Positions 1 to 5,064 of a DNA stretch of 9,763 nucleotides are shown in pieces. Positions within the stretch are counted from its first letter, which is position 1, and every line of letters begins with the position of its first letter. The translations under genes and the position numbers were made by a program. This DNA comes from Alphaproteobacteria bacterium (GTDB lineage: Bacteria; Pseudomonadota; Alphaproteobacteria; Caulobacterales; Maricaulaceae): positions 1 to 9,763 of the forward strand of contig JAUIEH010000067.1 in NCBI GenBank assembly GCA_030428405.1, read 5' to 3'. The notes beneath the pieces were generated by a model. The model saw only the letters and a program-made list of their open reading frames with translations, was not told the origin of the DNA and ran no database searches.

Positions 1-127
1 CCGACTCGCCGAGAAAATGGCCCTCCTCGCCGTCCAGAGCCGCATCGACGGCGTAACCTGCATCGCCCAGCGCTGCGGCGAGCTGTCGGCTGAGATCGGG
101 ATCGTCTTCAACGAGCAATACGCGCAT
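1..127 (-). CDS. OmpR-family response regulator, N-terminal part (runs off left edge)
   Basis: The minus strand from ATG at 127-125 reads MRVLLVEDDPDLSRQLAAAL and stays open to the window edge, giving 42 codons. The hydrophobic first strand followed by the acidic cluster E7-D8-D9 is the start of a CheY-like receiver; these acidic residues bind Mg2+. The phospho-acceptor Asp (near residue 50) and the output domain lie outside the window, so the OmpR/PhoB class is inferred from the PepSY neighbour and from an 11-base-period repeat upstream. A ribosome site AAGGA lies just before the ATG and overlaps the TAA of the PepSY gene. Only 9 bases separate the two genes, so they are almost certainly one operon. 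A sensor kinase gene would be expected next, beyond the left edge. Confidence 0.85.
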   Translation of the reverse strand, partial: MRVLLVEDDPDLSRQLAAALGDAGYAVDAALDGEEGHFLGES

Positions 128-136
128 GTTTCGTCC

Positions 137-487
137 TTATCCGCCGCACGCCCGGCGAGAAGCGCACTCGCCGATGACGGCGCCATTGGCAGCGTCCACA
201 CGAACAAATGCGCGACGCCCATCGGCGGTCACAAGCACTACCACATGCTCGCGCACTTGTCCGTTTGCGTAGACCGCGAACGTATCCACATAACGCGAGC
301 CGGGATAGCGCCGCTGCGCGGCGGCCACGGCGTCGCGGGCGCTGATGACGCGCTGTGCGACGACAAAGCGCTCATCGGTTTCAGCAGAGCGCGACGATGC
401 GTTCTGAGCGCTTGCCGGCGCTTGCAAAGCGACGGTGAAGCTCAATACGACCGCGCAGGCCGAAAGGATATGCAGGTGCCGTTTCAT
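137..487 (-). CDS. Small exported PepSY-domain protein
   Basis: This 116-residue protein starts MKRHLHIL and has a signal peptide: a positive N-terminus, a hydrophobic core at about residues 8-20, and a likely Ala-Ser-Ala cleavage site near residue 27. The mature part (about residues 45-108) has the PepSY pattern, a helix ending in a YPG turn followed by strands ending in VDAANGAVIG. Two cysteines lie in the last ten residues (ECASRRACGG) and could form a periplasmic disulfide. Upstream codons are open as far as 607, but the signal peptide and an upstream repeat favour the start at 487. PepSY proteins are thought to modulate periplasmic or sensor proteins. Here the gene leads an operon with a response regulator, so a role in tuning the cognate kinase is likely but not shown. 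Confidence 0.85.
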   Translation of the reverse strand: MKRHLHILSACAVVLSFTVALQAPASAQNASSRSAETDERFVVAQRVISARDAVAAAQRRYPGSRYVDTFAVYANGQVREHVVVLVTADGRRAFVRVDAANGAVIGECASRRACGG

Positions 488-510
488 GCCCCGCAAGATG
501 ACGGCGCTGG

Positions 511-528
511 GCTGAACCAAAGCTGAAC
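511..528. promoter_or_regulatory. Direct repeat GCTGAAC-N4-GCTGAAC upstream of the PepSY-regulator operon
   Basis: The heptamer GCTGAAC occurs at 511-517 and again at 522-528, an exact 11-base period. On the minus strand this reads GTTCAGC-N4-GTTCAGC and ends 24 bases before the PepSY ATG. Tandem half-sites one helical turn apart are the usual binding pattern of OmpR/PhoB-family regulators such as PmrA and PhoB. The downstream operon encodes a response regulator, so this is a good candidate for its own operator and activator site. No strong -35/-10 pair is evident, which fits an activator-dependent promoter. This is inferred from spacing and position only. Confidence 0.5.
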
Positions 529-548
529 GGCGCCGCCCCGCCATCGCC

Positions 549-1403
549 TCAAATGTCCATCTTTTTGCGCGGATCATAACCGCGCGCCGGACGCCAAGTC
601 TCCGCAAAGCGTTGCAGCTCCGGGTCGGCTCGCTCAGGCAGGTGCACCACCAGCTTCACGAGTTGATCGCCGCGCCCTTTCTCGCCTTTCACGCCGCGGC
701 CGCGCAACCGCAGAACCGTGCCGGTGTTTGACGATTTCGGAACGGTTACGGTCACCGGCCCTGACAGCGTCGGCACGCGCACTTTGGCGCCCAGCACAGC
801 TTCGTTCAGCGTGATCGGCAGCTCCAAGCGAATGTCATCTCCCTCGCGCCGAAAAAAGGGATGGTCTTCAACCGTGATTTCGACGAGCGCGTCGCCTGCC
901 GGCGCACCGCCGCGGCCGGGCCGACCCTGTCCGCGCAGTCGCAAGACCTGGCCCGTGCGCACGCCCTCCGGAATGACGAGATCGAGGCTTTTGCCGTCAC
1001 CCATGACGACGCGCTTGCGCCCGCCGGAGGCGGCTTCGATGAAGCCGACGCTGAGGCGATAGCGGGTGTCGACGCCCTTTGTTCGGAACGGGCCGCTGTC
1101 GCCGCTGAACATGCCGGAAAAGAAATCGCCAAAGTCCGTGTACGCGCCTTCAGCGCCTCGACCATTGCCCCGACCGCGCTCATTGCCATCGGAATCGATT
1201 TCGCCGCGATCAAAGCGCGCGCGCTTTTCAGCGTCGGACAGCAAGTTGAACGCCGCCGTCACGCGCTTGAATCGCTCTTCGGCCTCGGCGTCGCCGGGGC
1301 GTGCATCTGGGTGGAGGTCTTTCGCCAGCTTGCGATAGGCGCGTCGGATCTCCTCAGCGGAGGCCCCGCGCGCCACGCCAAGCTCGGCGTAGGGATCGGT
1401 CAC
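549..1403 (-). CDS. J-domain co-chaperone, CbpA-like (class B DnaJ, no zinc finger)
   Basis: This 284-residue protein has an N-terminal J domain (about residues 3-67) with the HPD tripeptide at 31-33 that stimulates DnaK ATPase. A Gly/Asp/Phe-rich linker follows (about 72-107, FGDFFSGMF), then two DnaJ C-terminal substrate-binding beta domains (about 112-260). The CxxCxGxG zinc repeats of true DnaJ are missing, so it is a CbpA/DnaJ-B type co-chaperone acting with cytoplasmic DnaK. The start is GTG at 1403-1401 and gives the canonical TDPYAELGV J-domain beginning; the ribosome site (GGACGAGA) is weak. It lies 108 bases downstream of the g15 fragment in the same direction and 61 bases before the PepSY gene. 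The family call is firm; the specific symbol is not assigned. Confidence 0.9.
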   Translation of the reverse strand: MTDPYAELGVARGASAEEIRRAYRKLAKDLHPDARPGDAEAEERFKRVTAAFNLLSDAEKRARFDRGEIDSDGNERGRGNGRGAEGAYTDFGDFFSGMFSGDSGPFRTKGVDTRYRLSVGFIEAASGGRKRVVMGDGKSLDLVIPEGVRTGQVLRLRGQGRPGRGGAPAGDALVEITVEDHPFFRREGDDIRLELPITLNEAVLGAKVRVPTLSGPVTVTVPKSSNTGTVLRLRGRGVKGEKGRGDQLVKLVVHLPERADPELQRFAETWRPARGYDPRKKMDI

Positions 1404-1511
1404 GGCGTCGTCTCGTCCGGCTTCGCCCGAAGTAAAAGCGCGATTCTGAACGAGTTTACGCGGACGCGCCGCGAGAAAGAAGCTTGCAGCGCGGAAATGC
1501 GCCGAGCTGTG

Positions 1512-2720
1512 TCAGGCGTAGACGACGGCGCGCCGCTCAGCGCCTGCGCCGTAGCGCGCAGACAGTTGAGCCACTGAAATATCAAAGGAAAACAGAGGCG
1601 CGCCATCAAACAGCGCCGCCTCTTCCGCGAGCGTCAAAAACGTTTCGGCGGCGGTGGTTTCGCGCGACAGCACGATTTCGCCACCGGAATGGAGCTGAAA
1701 CAGATAGCGCTCGACATCTTCGCCGAGCGGTATTTCCGCCGCGTCCCAATCATCCCCGCCGAGCCTTGAGCGCCGAATCCAAGTGAATGCAACGCCTGCA
1801 GCAGACCGTTTCATCCGAAGATGCACCGGCGACAGCGGGCGCTCGTCTATGCGTGCATCGCTCGCCGTGACGACATAGGCCTGATCGCCCGTCAGAGATG
1901 CGCCGGCGCCAGCGAAACGCCATTCCAGCGCCGCGCCACGCTCATGTTCATTCAGCGCGAACGTTTCCAGCGCCCCGTCGAGTACGACCACGCGCGCGCC
2001 CGCCAGGCGTGGCGCGCCCATTTCCGGGTCGCTGCCGCGCTGGCCACGCAGGAGACCGCTGATTTCGTACAGTCCGGTTTCCACCAGAGCGGCGGTTTCG
2101 AACTGCACGATTTCCCAGCCTTCCGCGCCTTCTACCGCGAGCGCGTTCGCGCCAGCGAAAACCTCGATCTGCTCGGCAGACGACAGCGCGCCATGATGCA
2201 TGCGCACGCGCACGACATTGCCCTGATCCCATCGCCCGACGGGACCCGGATAGAGGTCCCATGCAAGTTCTCCGACGCCGGCAGGCGCAACGAGACGTGC
2301 GCACTCGTCATTTGTTTCGCCAGCCGCAACGCGCACGGCGCCCGGCCAGGGCGCTGCGGCCGCCGCGAGCATTGGACCGCCCCGCTCTGACTGACCCGCG
2401 AGAAGCGGCAAATCAAGAACTTCACCGATGGGACGTGTAGGCTGGCCGGGCGGCGGCGCTGCGGCTCCCGGTGCGGCGCCGCTGACAATCGCAAAGGCCC
2501 CGTCGGTCGCGCGCAAAAGGGTCAATGCGCGCGCTGCGCCCTCTTCAGTCGACGCGACGAAATAGTCTGCGACATCCGCCCCATCATCAAACGAGATGAT
2601 ATCGCCGGGTTCGATCGCGAGCGCGCTTGGCGGGGCTCTGACCTCGATCCGCTCAGCCTGAACCGCTGCGTCGATCAACCAGGTGCGCGCAACGCGCTCA
2701 GCCGTCGGATGGTCGAGAAC
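1512..2720 (-). pseudogene. GTA g15 (host-specificity / tail hub protein), C-terminal fragment
   Basis: The minus frame is open from the IS edge at 2720 to a TGA at 1512, giving 402 codons without a stop. It shows the C-terminal third of the large GTA protein g15, which resembles phage tail tip/baseplate proteins and is about 1,300 residues when whole. Recognisable pieces are SALAIEPGD near the start, YEISGLLRGQRGSD in the middle and FDISVAQLSARYGAG at the end. No normal start codon serves it: the frame meets a TAG within the IS end, and only a TTG at 2678 could start a shorter product. The N-terminal TIM-barrel-like and tail parts are gone. Order and direction match a GTA cluster (g1, g2, then g15), so it is the 3' end of the cluster left after loss of the middle. 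Identification is from recall of the family, without a search. Confidence 0.8.
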
Positions 2721-2765
2721 TGGGCTGCCCTACCTGGTCGATCCAACGTCTTTGTTAGTCCCGGC
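2721..2765 (+). repeat. Terminal inverted repeat of the IS3 element, left end
   Basis: Reading inward from 2721, the sequence begins TGGGCTGC and continues through GATCCAA and GTTAGTCCCGGC. The same order of blocks (TGGCCTGC, GGTCCAA, GTTAGTTCCGGC) is seen inward from 4148 on the other strand, with one extra base in the middle. The blocks match well and the stretches between them are diverged, as is common for IS3 ends. Confidence 0.6.
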
Positions 2766-3264
2766 GGTTTCGGAGGCGGCGTTCTTGCCGCCCTACGCTG
2801 AAGGTGAGGCGGCATGAACGCCGCCGGCACGACGGCCTCGGGCGCGGGCGCCGGTGGTCTGTAGCCGAGCGAGGAGTGCGGGCGAACCGCATTGAAGCAG
2901 CGCCGCCACGCCTCGATCAGCGTTTTGGCTTCCTTGAGCGTGTAGAAGATCTCCCCGTCTAGGAGCTCGTTGCGAAGCTTGGAGTTGAAGCTCTCGCAGT
3001 AGCCGTTCTCCCACGGAGTACCAGGCGCGATGTAGAGCGTCTTCACGCCGAGACGGCCGAGCCAGTCCCTCAGCGCGATGGCGATGAACTCTGGTCCGTT
3101 ATCGGAGCGAATGTGCTCAGGCGCTCCATGCTCGAGGGACAGCTCGGCGAGCGTTTCGAGCACGACCTGAGCGTTAAGACGTCGCGCGACCCGGATCGCC
3201 AGAGCCTCGCGCGTGAACTCGTCGATCACGCAGAGCATGCGATAGACCCGAGCCGTCGTGGGTG

Positions 3265-3304
3265 TTCGCCGCGCCCTCGCACCGGTAGCGGGCGCGGCTC
3301 ACCC
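3265..3304. repeat. REP-like palindromic element, copy 1, inside orfB
   Basis: The plus strand reads TTC, a 9-base arm GCCGCGCCC (3268-3276), a 13-base loop (TCGCACCGGTAGC), a perfect complementary arm GGGCGCGGC (3290-3298), then TCACCC. It interrupts orfB between VWSYDFVQ and THDG, where related transposases have only a couple of residues, and it shifts the frame. A second copy with the same architecture lies at 3414-3453. The outline, a small GC-rich hairpin with fixed flanks, is like REP or other short palindromic elements. I do not recognise the family by name. Confidence 0.7.
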
Positions 3305-3413
3305 TGGACAAAGTCGTAAGACCAAACGTGGTTCGGGCGCAGCGGCGGCAGCCGCACGCACGAGCCGTCCGCGAGCCATAGCCGGCCGCGTTTCGGTTGT
3401 TCCATTCCAACCT

Positions 3414-3453
3414 TTCGGTCCGTCCTCGGACCGGTGGCGGGCGGACCTCACCC
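3414..3453. repeat. REP-like palindromic element, copy 2, inside orfB
   Basis: The plus strand reads TTC, arm GGTCCGTCC (3417-3425), a 13-base loop (TCGGACCGGTGGC), arm GGGCGGACC (3439-3447), then TCACCC. Flanks are identical to copy 1 and the loop matches at 11 of 13 bases. The arms differ at stem pairs 2, 3 and 4, each time with the partner base changed to keep pairing; pair 7 is a G-T wobble here. It sits where the IS3 protein should read GLKV before the QPKRGRLWL block, and it introduces the TGA that ends the first orfB piece. Confidence 0.7.
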
Positions 3454-3726
3454 CATCACGCCGCCGACGACAAACATGTCGACGCGATAGGCGTGCTTGA
3501 CGTTCACCGCCCAGCGCTCCTCGCGGAGCAGAGCCGTGATGCGGCAATAGCCGTAGCAGCCGTACTGCTCGGCCGGGCGGATGATCGCCTGAGTCAAAGC
3601 CGCCTCGTCGGAGCGTCCGCGCGGCGTCGTGCGCTGGGTCGAACGGTGCTGGCCGACCACGCGGCAAGCCTGGCGTTCGGAAACGCCCAGGTTCTTCACC
3701 ACGTGGTCGACGCAGGCGCGGCTACG

Positions 3727-3798
3727 GTCGAATGTATACGTTCGACGGGCTTAGGGGCTCCGCCCGTTCCGGCCCGAAACGGTCCTCCGGACCGTTTC
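3727..3798. repeat. Cluster of three adjacent hairpins at the orfA/orfB junction
   Basis: There are three dyads in a row: a 20-base near-palindrome GTCGAATGTATACGTTCGAC (3727-3746, 18 of 20 symmetric), a hairpin ACGGGC / GCCCGT with an 11-base loop (3745-3750 and 3762-3767), and a perfect 10-base hairpin GAAACGGTCC / GGACCGTTTC with a 3-base loop (3776-3785 and 3789-3798). The part from about 3754 to 3810 replaces the usual short C-terminus of OrfA, so it looks inserted. The last hairpin shares a GGTCC...GGACC core with copy 2 of the REP-like element, but flanks and loop differ, so I treat it as a separate type. Confidence 0.6.
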
Positions 3799-4082
3799 CG
3801 CGACGGCCTCGACTCCCTTCGCCGCCTCTTCGAGGAACAACTTGTCGAGCGTCAGGTCGGAGACCAGCTTCCTCAGACGCAGGTTCTCCTTCTCGAGGTC
3901 CTTCAAGCGCATGGCTTGGTCAACCTTCAGGCCGCAATACTCGCGGCGCCAGCGATAGTAGGTCTGCTCCGTGATCCCCGCGGCCCGCACTGCGATCGGC
4001 GTGGTCTCACCGCGGGCGAGCCGCACCTCGATCTCTCGCAGCTTGGCGATAATCTCCTCGGGCGTAGTCTCTTCCGGCCCAT
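3751..4082 (-). pseudogene. IS3-family orfA (HTH / leucine-zipper), frameshifted near its start
   Basis: The open minus frame gives PEEIIAKLREIEVR, an HTH (TPIAVRAAGITEQTYYRWRR) and a leucine-zipper stretch (LKDLEKENLRLRKL) ending LDKLFLEEAAKG, typical of IS3 OrfA. The best start is ATG at 4082-4080, seven bases after a GAGGAG ribosome site, and gives MGRKRL. That frame is one base out from the OrfA frame, so a frameshift lies within the first seven codons. The frame containing the OrfA domains has no start inside the element, though a GTG at 4152 in the flanking terminase would read into it. At the 3' end, normal OrfA sequence stops at AAKG and is followed by 20 unrelated residues encoded by inserted palindromic DNA, up to TAA at 3753-3751. 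Confidence 0.8.
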
Positions 4083-4102
4083 GTCTCAGCTCCTCAGATG
4101 GA

Positions 4103-4148
4103 GCCGGAACTAACTCGAGCTTTGGACCGGTTTCCGGGGTGCAGGCCA
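4103..4148 (-). repeat. Terminal inverted repeat of the IS3 element, right end
   Basis: On the minus strand the end reads TGGCCTGC, then GGTCCAA, then GTTAGTTCCGGC, matching the left end at 2721-2765 in block order. It starts directly after the last codon that looks like large terminase (Cys168). This end lies upstream of orfA and would hold its promoter. Confidence 0.6.
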
Positions 4149-4652
4149 ACACCAGGCCGCGTCAAACTGCGGCCCGCGCAGCGCGTCCGGGTCTTCTGCA
4201 GAGAAGGCATAAGCAACGGCCCCGTTTGGCCACACCAAACGCCGCCGCGACGCCTCGTAAGCCGGACGCTGCTCGCGCGGCGCAATCGCGCGCAGACCGG
4301 AAGGACCTTCAATCATCACTTCGCGCACATCGGCGAGCGCGGGTCCGATCAACGCCACGCGTCCGCGTTCGCCTTTCAAGTGCGGCGTTGCGCCCTCGAC
4401 AAGCGCGCGTATCCACTCCGCCCCGGCTCTTGTCTTCCCGGCCCCGCGCCCGCCCATGAACACCCAGTTGCGCCAGGCGCCGTCGGGGGCGCGCTGATCG
4501 GCGCGCGACCAGAACCGCCAGTTCCAAAGGAGGCAATCAACCTCCGTCGTCGTCAGTCCCGCAATCATCTGCCGTCGGACCGGCCTGGGCAGCGAGGCGA
4601 TCCAGCCTGCGCTCAAGTTCGGCGATGACCGCCGCCCGGTCGATTTCGTCAT
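4149..4652 (-). pseudogene. GTA large terminase (g2), N-terminal fragment cut by the IS
   Basis: From ATG at 4652 the minus frame gives 168 codons of the GTA large terminase, the ATP-driven DNA packaging motor. WNWRFWSRADQ is followed by the Walker A motif GGRGAGKT (residues 67-74), AGAEWIR, and near the end SAEDPDALRGPQFDAAWC. In intact relatives the next residues are the acidic Walker B pair (WCDE); here the IS begins instead, so the ATPase is cut at its catalytic centre and the nuclease domain is missing. The frame continues 12 codons into the IS to a stop at 4110. The start at 4652 has an AAAGG site ten bases upstream. A later ATG at 4568 would reduce overlap with g1 but lacks a clear site and loses conserved-looking residues. 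Whole family members are more than 400 residues. Confidence 0.85.
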
Positions 4653-4962
4653 CCGTGTTCGACCTTTGTGCGCGCGCCGCCCTTAGCTCTTCGATTTTCT
4701 CTGCAGCACGAGCGAACGCGCTGAGCACGCGCGCCCGCTTTTCCGTGTCATCGACTGCGCCGCAAAGCAAAGTGTCTTCGAGCGCATCAAGCTCCGCCAT
4801 CAACAAGCGTTCCAGGCGCTCGACCGCGTCGCTCGAGTGGGGTTTGTCCCCCGCCCTCTTTTTTCGGTTAGTCTTCCTGGCCTTCGCTGGGTTCGCGGCC
4901 GCGTTCTGCGCGCCGGCGCCCTGCAAGTCCCTTTTTTCGACCATGCCCAAAGATAGGCCCAT
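4537..4962 (-). CDS. GTA g1-like protein, probable small terminase (TerS)
   Basis: This 141-residue protein lies directly upstream of the GTA large terminase and overlaps it by 116 bases in another frame. It is charged and helical: a basic stretch (KARKTNRKKR, about residues 28-37), then helices SSDAVERLERLLMAELDALED and KRARVLSAFARAAEKIEELR, and an acidic tail after ELERRLDRLAAQAG. Position, size and helical character fit ORFg1 of the Rhodobacter GTA, known as its small terminase. Residue-level recognition is weak because g1 evolves fast. It is the only GTA gene in the window that is still whole. ATG at 4962 is used; a second ATG at 4944 is possible, and neither has a strong ribosome site. 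Confidence 0.7.
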   Translation of the reverse strand: MGLSLGMVEKRDLQGAGAQNAAANPAKARKTNRKKRAGDKPHSSDAVERLERLLMAELDALEDTLLCGAVDDTEKRARVLSAFARAAEKIEELRAARAQRSNTDDEIDRAAVIAELERRLDRLAAQAGPTADDCGTDDDGG

Positions 4963-5024
4963 AGCTTCACCGGTCGGATTAACCCGCGTCGGTTTTCGGC
5001 AGAGAACTGAATATCCGCGAGAAA

Positions 5025-5054
5025 TTTATTGGCGCTGGGCGGATAGACGCCAAT
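5025..5054 (-). promoter_or_regulatory. Candidate promoter with overlapping dyad upstream of GTA g1
   Basis: On the minus strand TTGGCG (5053-5048) is followed after exactly 17 bases by AATAAA (5030-5025); each box matches the sigma-70 consensus at 4 of 6 positions. Transcription would start near 5018, leaving a leader of about 56 bases before the g1 ATG. A perfect 7-base dyad, ATTGGCG (5028-5034) and CGCCAAT (5048-5054) with centres 20 bases apart, covers the -35 box and the edge of the -10 box, as a dimeric regulator site would. The dyad could also act as a weak terminator for the receptor gene that ends at 5065, but there is no U-run beyond a short AT-rich stretch. Confidence 0.4.
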
Positions 5055-5064
5055 TTACGCCCGT

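Larger units (their letters stand above)
2721..3750 (-). pseudogene. IS3-family transposase orfB (DDE), broken over three frames
   Basis: Three minus-strand pieces rebuild one IS3 OrfB. Piece 1 (3750-3448) carries NLGVSERQACRVVGQHRSTQR and the HTH_21-like region, and ends at a TGA created next to a palindrome. Piece 2 (3405-3226) carries QPKRGRLWLADGS and VWSYDFV, which holds the first catalytic Asp. Piece 3 (3238-2721) carries SDNGPEF with the second Asp and GYCESFN with the Glu, 35 residues apart as in D(35)E. The joins are broken by two palindromic insertions (3414-3453, 3265-3304), and an extra base near 3249 shifts the frame again. In piece 3 the frame runs out of the IS and stops only at 2675, in the g15 remnant. 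The catalytic residues are all present in DNA but no single protein can contain them. Confidence 0.85.
2721..4148 (-). mobile_element. Decayed IS3-family insertion sequence inside the GTA cluster
   Basis: The element is about 1.43 kb with orfA (HTH plus leucine zipper) and orfB (DDE transposase) in minus orientation, as in the IS3 family. Its ends are set by where GTA reading frames begin and stop, and by imperfect inverted repeats: the left end reads TGGGCTGC inward, and the right end, on the minus strand, reads TGGCCTGC. It is not functional: orfA is out of frame with its ribosome site and start, and orfB is split over three frames. Part of the excess length is inserted short palindromes at 3265-3304, 3414-3453 and about 3745-3798. 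Terminal coordinates could be off by a few bases. A 3-base duplication is uncertain and not expected if the flanks were brought together by deletion. Confidence 0.85.
1512..4962 (-). other. Remnant of a GTA structural gene cluster with an internal deletion
   Basis: In minus orientation the order is g1, g2 N-terminus, IS3 element, g15 C-terminus. This matches the two ends of the conserved alphaproteobacterial GTA cluster, which normally spans about 14-15 kb and 15 genes. Portal, prohead protease, major capsid, head-tail connectors, tail tube, tape measure and baseplate genes are absent between the fragments. The locus therefore cannot encode particles. Whether the missing genes are elsewhere in the genome cannot be seen here. 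Confidence 0.75.

Noticed and set aside
861..1577. Plus-strand open frame of 238 codons across the J-domain gene
   Set aside because: It lies opposite a clear DnaJ-type protein and runs through the intergenic gap into g15; the sequence is low-complexity Ala/Arg-rich, a shadow frame.
1400..1609. Minus-strand 69-codon frame whose TGA overlaps the GTG of the J-domain gene (GTGA)
   Set aside because: It overlaps the g15 coding end in another frame, has no recognisable features or good ribosome site, and the 4-base overlap is probably chance.
3397..4113. Plus-strand 238-codon open frame opposite the IS3 transposase
   Set aside because: It is antisense to orfA/orfB with no recognisable protein features.
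2718..4150. AAC on both sides of the IS as a 3-base target duplication
   Set aside because: It requires moving the right end by one base, is expected by chance about once in 64, and a true duplication is not expected if the flanks were joined by a large deletion.
4975..4990. TTAA near the g1 start as a CtrA site
   Set aside because: Only one half-site is present; no second TTAA at the required seven-base spacing.
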